From assembly GCA_963924555.1 (NCBI GenBank), contig OZ004586.1, positions 4,980,501 through 5,044,500 on the forward strand: a DNA stretch of 64,000 nt. Reading direction: 5' to 3'. The position numbers were made by a program, and so were the translations under genes. Positions 13,361 to 25,605 of this stretch are shown piece after piece; position 1 is the stretch's first letter; the number at the start of each line of letters is the position of its first letter. The notes below the pieces were generated by a model. It searched no databases. It saw only the letters and a program-made list of their open reading frames with translations, and was not told the origin of the DNA. This stretch comes from Crambe crambe (taxonomy: Eukaryota; Porifera; Demospongiae; Poecilosclerida; Crambeidae).

Positions 13361-16021
13361 ACCTACCTGCCTTCTTTGGTGTGCGTTTATTAGGATAGTT
13401 CCCTTTGAAGTAGGCGGAGCTTACTTTGGCACGTGCAGGTCATGCTACTAAAAATGGTGGAGCGAACAAGATGTCTCAGCTGACGCTTTGACGTGTGCGT
13501 TTCTTACTACACGGAGCCATCTAGTAGAGAGGTAAGGTTCTTTTATTTGACGTCTATGTTTAAATTTTCTACTGCTTGTGCTAAAATGTTCAAATAAGTG
13601 AGTAGGCTGTGTGGTTTGCTCTGTGACCCTTATCTGTTTACTTGTCCCAAGTACGTACTTGTTGTCCAGAGCCACTGCTATAGGTCGTTTATCACTTCTT
13701 AGATATCAGCTAGTTATAGGTTTAGCTAGGCAGCTAGCTTGGAATTCAGACATGAAAAGGGTGTACGTATAAGCACATCAATACAAGTGCTAAAAAGTAG
13801 AAAGAGTGTATCGATCTAGACCAATGTTGTATCTCTCTATTGCTCTGTGATAACCCTTGGTTAAAATATTTGAGATCTTATCGCTTGAGAAGTGTGTAAC
13901 AAATCACTTTTGTTGCTGGCTAGCCTATAATCTTTTCACATTGTATTCGTAAAGCAGTTTATGGCACTTAATGAGTCATGTTCTCCTCTCCATAACCGTG
14001 GCAACCTTGTAGACTGTATGTATCAACATGAGCATGGGTAATCCTTGCTGTGATTGGTAGAACCTCTTGATGTTGGAGTTAATAAAGTGTTGTATCCTTA
14101 TAATAAGGGAAAAGTGTCTTTAGGTGTTACTTTCTCTGTAAGACTCTAAGTAAATATTGAAACAGTAGTTAAGAAATGCAAGGAATGTGAAAGCAAAGAT
14201 CCAACTATAGGTACATATAGAAACCATTCCTGAACACCACAATATCATCACTCTCTGTGACTGACTTGGTGGTGACATGTCCCAAGGTATCACAAAGGGA
14301 TATCACACATTTACTGAATTCAAACCCATATTTTGGAAGTGGTAACTTCACTGGCCGCTGTAGACCAGTATGGGCAGAATCTGAATCAATCACACATCTT
14401 CAAGAAATTATATGTGCTGCTGGTTTAATGTTCACATTCACTGTCAATCACCCTCATAGACTCTTCTATCTTATCCACAGAGTTGTCTTGAATTCAATAT
14501 TCAGAAATTGAATTCAAGCCTACTTTGCTGTACTCAAGTAGGAACTGATGTTGACTTACAGGCTTCCTTTCCGACACTGTTTTTGTTTGTTGTGGGAATA
14601 GCTGGATTCTTTGTTTTTGCTCTTGGGGAGATATCATAGTCTTGTGGCTAAAACACTGGGGATGATACATAACACACTCAATATGAAGGGCTTCGGACAT
14701 TCTCTCTCTAGGTAAGCCATGAGGGCCTTTGCACTCAGAAAACACATAGCAACTGGCCAGAATGCATTTACTTTCTGATGTCCTATCAAGTATCCAATCA
14801 AATTGAAAATATTGATCCATTAGGAGGAGGCAAACTTCATGCCGGCTTCATCTGGTCAAGCTGATACAAGTAACCACCTGCAATACTGTTTATCTTTTAA
14901 GACTATAGCAAGTTTTTTTGAGTATGCTATCATAATTAGGGACTGCTTCTTCAGTATATCTTCCATCCCTTCCTTCCAGTGTCATGATTGTGGCTTCCCT
15001 TAGAGGAAGTATCACATTGTACCTTCATCCTGTCTGTGAATAATTGAAGGGACATGCTCTGCATAAGAATAACTGAGCTTGAAAGACGTACATCAACTGT
15101 TCTCATAGCTGGCCCATCCAATAATGGTATCCCTAGATCTCCTGCATAAGAATAACTGTTGAAAGACAACTAGTTGGCCTATCCAATCTAAGTGTAATAA
15201 AAAGTAGTGATTATTGAAGCCTATTTGCAGTACATAAATGGGAATATCCCATGCATAGGTATGTAGGATTATATTTCTCTATTATGACCAAATGGGTGCT
15301 ATCAAATCTAATTAGGCAATTGACATCCATGAATAAGGTTGTCTAATCATCATGATGTATTAGGGCTATTACAAGAACTGGCTGCACTGACGATATAGAC
15401 AGCTAGCTAGGTTACAATGTTTAACCGAAACATACTTTTTCCCCCTTTAACTATACAACTGGTGTGAAATATGGTTAAGAATTGCAAATCACTTCAATGG
15501 GTCAACTGTCAGGGCAAATGAGCACTAATTGATATTCTAGTTATCACCGATGCATTAGTTACATACGTATGTCATTGAGTGAAGCGGAAGGAACATACTG
15601 TAGCTCTATGTGCATAAATGGAATAAGTTTACTTTGGATTCATAAGGGAGATTACTTGTACCATGTCCTTAAATGTGGACTTGAGTATCCGCACAATACA
15701 GTACGTATGAGGACATATACAATAGTGTGACATCTATACGTACCTCTCTGTGTCCATTTTAATACATATGATCTACCTGTGTCCCACTACCGAATCTGGA
15801 GACTTAATTCTCTAATCCGAACATTATTCGATTGGTCAGAATCCAAATTTGGTTTTGGACATATCCCATAATAACTTATTAAGACACAGTTGGCCATTTC
15901 ATTAAATGGTCGAGAAACTAGTTATCACTTCTAGTTCTCTTATCAGACTTTTTGTATTATCTTTCCTCACAGTTGGCATCAGTACTATAGAGTGGCATAT
16001 CTGCACTCTGGTCAGTCAATC
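13361..16021. other. Head-to-head intergenic region, hyccin / MEKK
   Basis: 2.66 kb between two divergent genes. It probably holds both promoters and a 5' UTR intron of the kinase gene. A GC-richer stretch near 13380-13520 just outside the hyccin start is the likely bidirectional promoter. Near 15050-15180 a segment (gcataagaataactg) is repeated in degraded form. I find no convincing coding exon. Confidence 0.5.
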
Positions 16022-19000
16022 ATGGCTCTTTCTGGAAGTAATGGTATGTATGTGTATATAGCTGATACCCTAGCTATCATTGCTTATTTGTATGAATAAT
16101 TAATTTCACGTTACTATCGTATCCCTTTATTCTCTTTTTCCTATCTCCCCTCCCCCCATATCTCCCTTTCCCATCTTCTGTCCTCCTCCTCCTCCTCCCT
16201 CATTATTTCATATTATAAAGAAGTACACGAATTGGATCAAGAGATTCAGCACAATCTTCTCTTGGGGATAACGCCGAAGTCTCAGATTAAAGTCCCGTGG
16301 CCAAGCAAGGTACATTAAGTTCAACCTTAAACTGAGAGCTCATTGATGTGATTTTTATTTTTCGTAGAAGAATGAAATACGACTAAAGTTTGAGTTGGGA
16401 GAAGAAAAGAGGTAAGTTAAATTCCTAAAATGTGCCAATAAATCTCCAATCTGTCTGCCTATGTCCTCACTTTACTTATTAATAGAACACTAAAAGTTGG
16501 AGCATGAGAATGACACACTTTTCAATAAGCTGTCTTGAAAATTGCATGCTTTAATACAGCAATGTAAACGGAACAACCCTGCATGTTTTTATGTCATCAA
16601 CTTAATAATAGCACCAGCTCGTATTTTGTATGTAGGATTGTGCACATGCAACGTCCACTGACTCTTGAAGCTCTACAGAAGCAAACACAGCGTATCTTCC
16701 CTGGAAATAAATTCACCATGTATTTCTTTAACACTGAAGTAAGTAGTAATGCTTACTGAGTGGTAATGAATGGATCAAAACCAAGGACCATATCAATACC
16801 AGTGATTCGATCTTGTGTAATTGGAGGCAATGAGAAGAGTTTAGCAACTGAAACCAATAAAGGGCTGATTAATACCACATGATTATTGGCCGAATGATAT
16901 GTTCCATAGTATAGTAGTGGCCATAGTTACCACAGCTAATTTTTAGCTGCAGCCTTTTATGTAAGGTTTTGCAATAGGGGTGTGGCTACTTATACCGGTG
17001 CATACGTGTGATCATATCATAGAGATGTGATGGAGGGGGAATTCCCTTTAATGAGGGGTAGTATTCTAGCCAAAAAGAATGTATTGTAATAATGCATTAT
17101 GAATACTTCAATGATAACTGTTAATTGAAGGGGTAATTCTCCTCACCCATTGGATGAATCCAAATACGTACTCGCCTCTCCATGGTTTTTCTGCCAAGAT
17201 CTTATGTATTGTACGTACATTCTCTCTTAGCAAAAGGGCTTCAAACCTCTTTTCACTCAAGAAGACATCAGCCAAGTAGAGAGTTTGCATGACTCCCAAG
17301 TGCATGCCACCAACATGAGGGTGGTGTTAAGTCCTGATATTCCCTCTTCTTCCTCTCGTCCCCTCTCTCCACCTGTCCTCTCTCCTACTTCTACTCCTAC
17401 ATTTGATTCACCCTCCTCCTCTCCCAACCACTCACCTCCTCCCATTCACCCACACCAGGTCAGTTAACCTCAAACTACTTATAGTGGAAAAGATGTTTAT
17501 GGGGACAGGGATATCATATTATGGCCGATCGACTCTTCCCATGGTCTGACGTTTTATCAGATCATTTCAAAAGAGTTATAATCCTCACTAACTGAAAGGA
17601 ATTAAGGGTCCCAGTTACAGTTATTGAATACAGTAAACTATACTACTATGGTTGTTGCTCATACCATGACACTGTGTATTTTATGCACTAGCTAAAACAC
17701 AATCCAACTTAACTGATTATCATTATTATATATATTTTTCTTTGTAGCTTCAGATGAGAACGACAATCAGGTGATTACAGCTAGCAAGTTTCAAAATTTC
17801 ACACTGTATTTATAATATAATTTTTATGCTACAGATCTTCTTCCGATCCTTACAGTATTAGTACACCTGAACTGGAAGGCTTTCGACCTAGTCCTGACCC
17901 TTTCAGAACCTTCCCTGGACACACTGAAACGAACAGGGGATCCTCCCCTCCTCCCTGGTACATAGCAGATCCTGACCACACCCCTGTAGTGTCTGGAGAA
18001 TTCCAGGTCAGTGTACTATAATACAAAATTCATTATTGATCTGTGTGTGCGTACATATGTGTAGGAAGGGGGAAAGTTCATTCCTGAATTGGAAGAGCAT
18101 GACAATCACATGTCTTCGTCCGAGGTAAATATGATGCAAGCTTTCTCTGGAATTCTATCAGTAAAACACTTTAAACGATACATTTTGACCTTGTAGCGGT
18201 ATCAGCATAATGACAATGTGTCCAGTCCTGAGCCGTCTGTCAGATCCATCACATCCACTGCCTCAGGGTCAGAGTTCAGCTACGACTCTAGATCACCACC
18301 AGACAGTATGAGGTATGTTACTCTAAATGATGCACACCTTGGTAGTGGCATGTGGCATATTCAGGGTTTCATATGGAGGTAAGGATGCCCTGGGATCGAT
18401 CCATCCCCCCCCCCCCAAAAAAAAAAAATAATAATTCAAATTGCAATGCTATAGACTGTCTAGAGTAGTAAAGTGCGCAAACTTCTTTCCTTTTGCGTGC
18501 ATTTGGTTTCCCCTCCACACCAAAGCATCTTATCTTTTACTTGATGTATAATCACTAACTGTGACTAATCATGAGGGATGGTATCATGATTCCTGCAGCT
18601 GAGGTACTGCTGTTGGACTAGGGAATATTAAAGTGTCTTATGCTTTGTTCATAGTATCAACAGTGAAAACCAGACAAGAAATGAGCTTCACATGTTTGAC
18701 AGTGAAGGTAGGAAAAAGCATTCTTTGATAGTATTATGATTTGCATGCAACACCAGGACTGCTTGGATAACAGTATTCAATAATTTATATTTTTCAGTAG
18801 ATGGGCATTACATGTTGGAGCATCCAGGCCCACTCACACGAACGTTCCCCAGAGAAGGGCGACCCACAGAAGGAATCCCTGGCACAATAGACCAAAAGAA
18901 TTGTAAGCACAATTATGATTACATTGGGGTTTTCAAACCTTTAGCAAGATTTATAGTTCAATTTCATGACGTGTTTGTTTCTACATTCTGGTCCTTTTAC

Positions 19001-21261
19001 TGTTGTTTGAGTCCTCAACATACACCTCCTTTTCATACACGTACATAAGTTAGGTAATTCACAAGGTCTCCCCCTAACTTAAAATCCTGTATGAATTGTG
19101 AATGAAACCCTCTATGAAGAAAACTTGCATTCTCTGGTTAAGAATGGGCTGTCAACCCTTTACCATAAGTTGTGAGGGTGGTGGCTTGTCGTGTATCAAA
19201 TCCCTCACATGCAGATACTATACTTTGTAATGTTAATGTATGCTTCCAATTCCAGTGTACCGAACCTTTCCTCTTAAAGATCCTCGTTTAGGAAGCAAGA
19301 AGCTTCACCATCTTCCTGTACCTCCACACCCATCCTCTTCTACCTCAGAATCTGTGGGATCCACTCGTCCTCGCAACTCCGATACTGACATAGCACTCCA
19401 AAATCTTGCAAAACTCAACGTCTCCAACAAAGGTATGTGTGTTTCTCAGTTACGTAGTAAGTCACAATGTTAATTGGCTACTATAGGTACCTCCCCTTTA
19501 ATTAAGTACAATGACAGTATTATGACTGTATTTTATCCTCTCATTCTTTGTAGTAACTGCACCAGAAAATTGGTCTAAAGGCAAACTTTTGGGCTCAGGA
19601 GCATTTGGACAGGTATTTCTAGTTGTGCTACTGTATAGTGAAAAAGGTTAACGGTATAATTCTGTTTTGTTTTTTATTTTTGCTGCAGGTATTTTTGTGC
19701 CATGACCATGACACTGGTAGAGAGCTGGCAGTCAAGGTGGTAAATATTGATCACATCGATCATGCAGCACCTTCCAATGATTCACAAAACATGCAACGGG
19801 TAAGCTAAGCCAGTCATTTTGGACTGTTGACCCTTTACCAACCCAATGGTTTTCTGATTACAAACAAGCACAGTCCTAAACACACCTAATTGCACATGCA
19901 AGCTAGACCCCCTTCTGGTAGTAAAGGGCCAGTTGCAGTTCAATCCTCATCAGGATAATATGTATAATTATCATTGCTATTATAGGAGGTGAGATCATTT
20001 GAAACAGAGTTGCAGTTGCTAAAGAATTTACGACATGAACGCATAGTTATATATTTTGGGACAGATAGAAGTGATGGCAAACTGTTCATCTTCATGGAAT
20101 ATATGCCTGGAGTGAGTTTAGCTCAATGCACTATAAAGTTGCTGTGTATGCACATATTGTTAACTGGTTCAGTACTGAAATCAAGCTGGGATTTGATTCC
20201 ACTCCCCCGTGTAGATATGATAATTCAATGATATGGTACAGTGAAACATGTCTAATTAGAACACCCTATAAAAGAGATCACCCCTTAAGACCATTTGACC
20301 ATGCACCTCACTTGGTCACAGTCAGGTTTCGCTGTACCAATTTAAAATGACCTTGGTTTAAAGAATACATTTTTCCTACGATGTTTAGGGTTCAGTTTAC
20401 CAGCACTTGCGAGACACAGGTGCCCTGAATGAAATTTTGACTAGAAAGTATACAAGACAGATTCTTGAAGGCGTAGGTTATCTCCATGAGAACAGAATAG
20501 TACACAGAGATATCAAGGGCGCTAACATACTGAGAGACTCGCATGGAAATGTGAAGCTGGCCGACTTTGGAGCATCAAAAAGATTACAGGTACATTATAG
20601 AAAATAAAATCTTTATGCTGAGCATTAACAGTGGATCCCCTAAAATTGTCTTACTGGGTGCACCATGTATAATACTATCTCTTCCAGTGGAATCATTTTG
20701 TGTGGTATACTGTTTCTTCTAGACTATTCGTAGTGGACGTGGAGGTATAAAGTCAGTGCAAGGAACCCCATACTGGATGGCCCCTGAAGTCATCAAAGGA
20801 GATCCTTATTCTTATGGAGCTGATATATGGTACTGTTTACATACCACTTAAGTAGTGTTGTGATAAGCATTGACTTACTGTATAATGCTTAGGAGCATAG
20901 GTGCAACTGTATAAGCATTGACTTACTGTATAATGCTTGATGGGTGCAACTGTATAAGCATTGACTTACTGTATCATGCTTGATGTAGGAGCATAGGTGC
21001 AACTGTGGCAGAAATGCTGAAGGGCCACCCCCCTTGGTACGAGTATGAGCCCACTGCCGCTATGTTCAAAATAGTAACGGATGAAACTGAACCCAACCTT
21101 CCTCCCCACTGCTCCGAGCATGCTCATGGATTCCTCAGCATGTGCTTCATAAAGTAAGAAACTTGTCTCAGTGAAATCTCCTTATTCATAATTACCACTA
21201 CAGGGATAAAAATCAACGACCTTCTGCCAAAGAACTTTTAGAAACATCATTTGTCACTTAA
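16022..21261 (+). CDS. MAP3K3: MAP3K of the MEKK2/MEKK3 type (PB1 + Ser/Thr kinase)
   Basis: Nineteen exons in phase give 672 aa: 16022-16043, 16221-16309, 16368-16411, 16636-16738, 17231-17458, 17748-17770, 17835-18006, 18065-18124, 18197-18312, 18655-18707, 18798-18902, 19256-19432, 19554-19612, 19689-19799, 19986-20111, 20389-20589, 20723-20829, 20989-21153, 21204-21261. A PB1 domain lies near residues 35-120 ([20 protein letters not shown], then FTMYFFN), followed by a Ser/Pro-rich linker. The kinase domain starts near residue 400: [11 protein letters not shown] (P-loop), LAVKVV (ATP lysine), [10 protein letters not shown] (catalytic loop), [18 protein letters not shown] and [13 protein letters not shown]. 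All catalytic residues are present. MEKK2/3 phosphorylate MEK5 and other MAP2Ks; PB1 pairs with MEK5. One gene appears to stand for the vertebrate MEKK2/3 pair. Symbol marks the family, not strict orthology. Confidence 0.93.
20239..20334. mobile_element. Small TA-flanked inverted-repeat element in kinase intron
   Basis: 96 bases with imperfect ends, cagtgaaacatgtc and the complement of caggtttcgctg, flanked by TA. It lies between kinase exons 20111 and 20389. It resembles the element at 2124-2299. Confidence 0.6.
20850..21010 (+). repeat. Tandem duplication over an intron-exon junction
   Basis: A unit of about 50 bases (aagcattgacttactgtat, aatgctt, then ggtgcaactgt) occurs three times in the intron before kinase exon 18. 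The last part of the unit equals the first bases of the exon (gagcataggtgcaactgt), so one intronic copy carries a decoy acceptor near 20891. Confidence 0.85.
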
Positions 21262-21568
21262 TATTCTGCAGCCTGTGCTAATATTAATTTTAGTTATCAT
21301 GTCAGTCATTCTGTGTGAAAAAAAAACCCAGTAAACTATTTTTTAATAACTAAAGTAGATCAACGATAATTATTTCACAATGTACATAACGCCTTCGCAA
21401 ATGCTGCGGATTGATTACTGACATACTGCCTTGAAGTATGACTGTGTAAAATACCCTCTGCCTTGCATTGACGCCATTGCAATGTTGAACACCATATTAT
21501 AGGCTCAAATCAGAAGAACATACTAAACATAGCAATTAACTTATTTTTTGCAGCCTAGTTACAAATGT

Positions 21569-23143
21569 CTAATTGACTCGATGTTTTTCAGGCATACGTT
21601 TAAGAAGGTCACTCAATGTTTGCTGGTGATATGCTAAGTGACTCTGTAGTGCTGACTGAGACATAGTTAATGTTCTAGTAAGTATCAAGTGCTGTGTTTC
21701 CATTGGAGGGAGATCTGCACACTTCTTCAAACCTTTGGGAGTGAACATTTGATCATTCACAATGCCCCCGAGCAAATGAAGTCTCCCTTCGGTATTAGCA
21801 GCTGAAATCAAATCTGAAACGGGAGTACCTGTACAGAATGCTATTGCAGTGCTACCTTTGAACAAAGGGATGATATTCCTGTATTTCGTCATCTCTAGTA
21901 CCTACAATAACATTAAAGGAATATGAGTTTTGCATAACAATAGCCATCATGCATGCTAACTTTCAATGATAAATGTGTATTATTACGCATGTGCTTGCTA
22001 TCAGCACAACCTCTGGCAAACCCATGGTTTATGAGAATTAATGAATCAAATCTTTGCAGGGCTAGATTAACATGGTCCTTACAACTTCTGGGCATGGCTC
22101 ATTAAACCCAAAGGTTGGGACGCTCTAAAAGAGAATAAACCTACATCTCTAAATTGATAGCATACCCTAATGTGTTTTTTTGTTGTTTTGGTTTCTTGCA
22201 AAAACATTCCTTTTGCCTATGAAACTGCGTATACCTTAGATGATAACTTAGAAGGTACCACTTTCAGCTTGATCTTGTACTTAGCCAACTTGTTGCGAAG
22301 TTTATTCCACTCTTGACACTTGACATCATTATAATGGAACACGCCCACCAACTGGCTGGAATCAAATATATCCATCAGCTCCTTGGTTATCATTTGGTTA
22401 CGAAGTGAAGGCTGCAAAATAGAGTATGCTTGTTTAGATTATGGGTTGGTAAGTGAAGCATTTCTGTGTCCCCATCTTTGGGCCCCCCCCCCCCCCCCCC
22501 CCCCAAGACATTTTGAAAGAATTTTAGAATAAAAAATACTTTAGGGCCCAAGAATTTTTGGCTTTGTGCTCCACACAGGAGGGGGCACACCCTCCCCCTC
22601 GCTGTGGCCTCATGGCCATGATCTGTGAGCTTCCCTCCTCCCCCCAAGGTGAAATTCCTAGATGAAACCCACAATGATTTCACTGTCTTATGGAAACCAT
22701 CAGACTTAGACAGTGGGCATACCACTTTTGAAGTCCACAGTGACGGTAAGATTCTTTTACACAAACATTATATTATTATTGTTATTTACAGTATCATCTA
22801 ATATACCTTAGCCTCTCTGGTACGAACGACTTTGGTATTCTTAAAACACGCTTTACTTCCATATAAACATCTTGGACATTTTGAATCTTTGAGAAACAAA
22901 CAAAAATAGTGCTCAAGAAATATCATTGAGAAATATGGTACTACACCAGATTAATACATGTTTAGTACAGTGGTACTGTTCTGCTAATAATGAGGGACAA
23001 AAGTCTGGTGATCTTTATCACTTACAGAGCAACATTTTAGGAAAGGGTCACCACCTCTGACAATACAGCTACAGGTAGGTAGGTACCGTGTCATTAGATC
23101 TACACTTACATCCAAGGCTAATACTGATTCCAGACCTCAACAT
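21569..23143 (-). CDS. MRPL10: Mitochondrial large-subunit ribosomal protein uL10m
   Basis: Four exons, 23110-23143, 22807-22886, 22235-22411 and 21569-21901, give 207 aa. The start MLRSGISISLG is a fitting mitochondrial presequence. The block LYGSKACFKNTKVV matches the YGSKA region of animal MRPL10. The core reads RNQMITKELMDIF, VGVFHYNDV, LRNKLAKYKIKLKVVPSKL, NIIPLFKG and LHLLGGIVND, which is the uL10 fold in the expected order; the C-terminal helix ends KRMPEKHRVN. In the mitoribosome uL10m anchors the L7/L12 stalk. The gene runs tail to tail with the MEKK gene, 307 bases apart. The first intron-exon pair rests on phase and resemblance only. Confidence 0.88.
22483..22504. repeat. Poly(C) run in MRPL10 intron
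   Basis: 22 C in a row on the plus strand, between exons 22807-22886 and 22235-22411 of the gene on the other strand. Confidence 0.9.
22628..22744 (+). other. Exon-like open segment antisense inside MRPL10 intron
   Basis: An open frame ends at a good donor (gacg/gtaag). It reads SFPPPPKVKFLDETHNDFTV with LWKPSDLDSG following, which recalls the first strands of a fibronectin type III domain. There is no matching acceptor or neighbouring exon, so this may be a stray fragment or chance. Confidence 0.25.
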
Positions 23144-24290
23144 CTCTTTCCAGAGCTCATGCTATCTAAATTTAAGCCACGTGATCGTGAATACAAGTAG
23201 AGTTGATATAGACGATCCTTACCTAATACACCAGGATTAATTAATTGTGTGGAAGGTTGGCTTTCCAGCTTATTAGCCGACCCTTTACCGCCCCAAGTAA
23301 AGGAGGTAAAGGGTCGGCTACCTACAGCTACTACGTACGTACGTACGTACGTACGTAGCTAGCCATGCTGTAAATCACTAGTACTAGGGTATGTTCGTGT
23401 AACATTCAATCGGCGAGCGAAGCTGTTGGTGAAAGTCATTTGTACTTTGACTTACTAAGATATTGCAGCTGCATACATAGGAGGCTGTATAATGCTTACC
23501 ACAAGCACTTAAAGCCAAGCGCCTACAATCCACTTAGCACCTCTATGACAAAATGCTGTAGAAAACAATACGCTCAAGCTGTTTGTTCTAAGTGCTATGG
23601 GCATGTTTCATTTGTGGGGTCAAAGGTCAAACGAACGTGCGCATGCGTATTATTAATTATGCCCGCTAGCTATTGACAAATATATATCTCGAGCTCCCGT
23701 TGACATGACCAGAGAGTGGCTCGCTTCGCTCGCCAACTAAAGAGATTTAGGGCTGGGGGGCATACAACTAGGCAAGCACGCCGATGTAGAAGGCAAAAAG
23801 TACTAACACCATCAAATGATGCACTCAGCTAGCTGATCTGAGCCCGAGTGACAGTCTAGCTATGAAAATCACCTTGGAAGAAGCATGGAAGCGTGGCGAA
23901 ACTCTAGCTATAACTATGTCACGTGCTAGATGAGAAAATGTCATCTTGGTCCACAATCAGATACTTCTGGTAAAATAGCTATCTAGCTCTATTTTCTACT
24001 CAGTAAGCTGTGTCACATAGCACTAGAAAAGTATCTCAGCCTGCATGGTCAATGTCACAGAATCTATGAAGCTAAGTCAGAAAATTCACACTCTTGACAG
24101 TGGTTATAATACTCCAACTGACTAACACACCATTAAAACTAGTCTAGCTATTAGGAATCTAAATAGAAACTATGTATCTTTGCCTCTTGTATGCAATGCA
24201 TACCCAGCTAGCTCAAGTCAATGGCACCTACCTCACATGGTTAGCCCCCGGAAAGTCATAGAAGCTAGCTATGCATATGCGCATGCCTAT
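23144..24290. other. Gene-free region after MRPL10
   Basis: Contains a hairpin at 23275-23319 (agccgaccctttacc and its complement), an (acgt)n run at 23333-23356 and the motif gagtggctcgcttcgctcgc at 23714, which recurs at 27182. No gene is visible. Confidence 0.6.
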
Positions 24291-24645
24291 CATTTTCAAT
24301 GAATGTTGAGTTAATTATTTTGAACTTCAACTCTCTTCTTCTGCTCTGAATGATGATACCACCAAATGAATCTGCAGCTGCATAGTTATTACTGAAATTA
24401 CAACACGCTAGCTATAACTCCAGATGAATTACAAGAAAAGAGTACCACACTTCCGAATGATGATACATTGTTATGAAAATTAGAGCGACTAATTTAATTC
24501 CAGATGTGTGACTGAATTCTATTACTCCTCCGAATGAAGAATCTTGGTTATTTTCATACTCTGAACTACATTAAAACAGCTATCGAACTCCATAGCACCA
24601 TTAGAGCTATCAAAGGATGTAGAATGTGAAATATCAGTGTTATTG
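24291..24645 (-). pseudogene. Broken partial copy of the beta-helix receptor gene
   Basis: This segment aligns along its whole length with 36830-37185, the middle of the beta-helix ectodomain exon at 36464-37553. It has many small insertions (for example agctgc and agct) and deletions that break the frame. It starts and stops abruptly, and the right end runs straight into the minisatellite at 24646. It is a captured fragment, not a gene. Confidence 0.9.
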
Positions 24646-25605
24646 TATGGGGTGCCATTTGTCTCAAAATTCAGTCGAGAAGGAATTTACACAGGTGGTG
24701 GACATTTACTAAATCTCAACCATGTTCATACACAGGGGGTGGGAATTTACTAAATCTCCATGTTCACACAGAGGGTGGACATTTACTAAATCTTAACCAT
24801 ACTCACACACACACACACACACACAGGTGCATGTTTAGTATATCTTAACCATTTCACACACAGAAGGTGGGAATTAACCATGCTCATAGCTACACAGGGA
24901 GTGGGAAATTATGGGGTGCCATTTGTCTTAAAATTCAGTCGAGAAGGAATTTACACAGGTGGTGGACATTTACTAAATCTCAACCATGCTCACACACAGG
25001 GGATGGGAATTTACTAAATCTCAACCATACTCACACAGACATTTACTAAATCACAAACAATCTCAACCATTTCACACTCAGAGGGTGGAAATTTACTAAT
25101 TCAACCATGCTCATAGCTACAGAGGGAGTGCATGGGAAATCTCAACCGGGTGGTGGACATTTACTAAATCTCACACACACAGGTGCACATTTAGTAAATC
25201 TCAACCATTTCACACACAGAGGGTGGGAATTTATAATTCAACCATGCTCATTCAGGAAACTCACACGGGTGGTGGACATTAACTAAATCTCAACCATGCT
25301 CACACACAGGGAGTGGAAAATCTCAACCATACTCACACACGCCCATACACATGGATGGACACATATTTACTAAATCTCAACCATGCTCACACACAGGGAG
25401 TGGGCATTTATTAAATCTCAATCATACTCACACACAGGGGGTGTGTGAGCATGGTTGAGATGTAATAAATTTCCACCCTCCCCCATGGTTGAGATTTAGT
25501 AGATTCCCACCTCCTGTGTGTGAGCATGGTTGAGATTTAATTAATTCCCACCCCTGTGTGTGAGCATGGTTGAGATTTAGTAAAATATCCACCACCCATG
25601 TAAAT
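24646..25605. repeat. Minisatellite with internal inversion
   Basis: Variable units built on ggtggacatttactaaatct, caaccatgctcacacaca and gggaatttactaaatctcaa run forward to about 25440. From 25441 to 25605 the same units run in reverse complement (gagcatggttgagatttagt). The whole can fold into a large cruciform. One 75-base stretch (aaaattcagtcgagaaggaa) occurs at 24664 and again at 24930. Confidence 0.92.

Noticed and set aside
13448-13675. Frame just outside the hyccin start
   Set aside because: Lies in the likely bidirectional promoter; no protein features and no in-phase link to hyccin exon 1.
23440-23676. Cys-rich 78-residue frame
   Set aside because: Composition alone suggested a small secreted protein, but it has no signal peptide and no family match.
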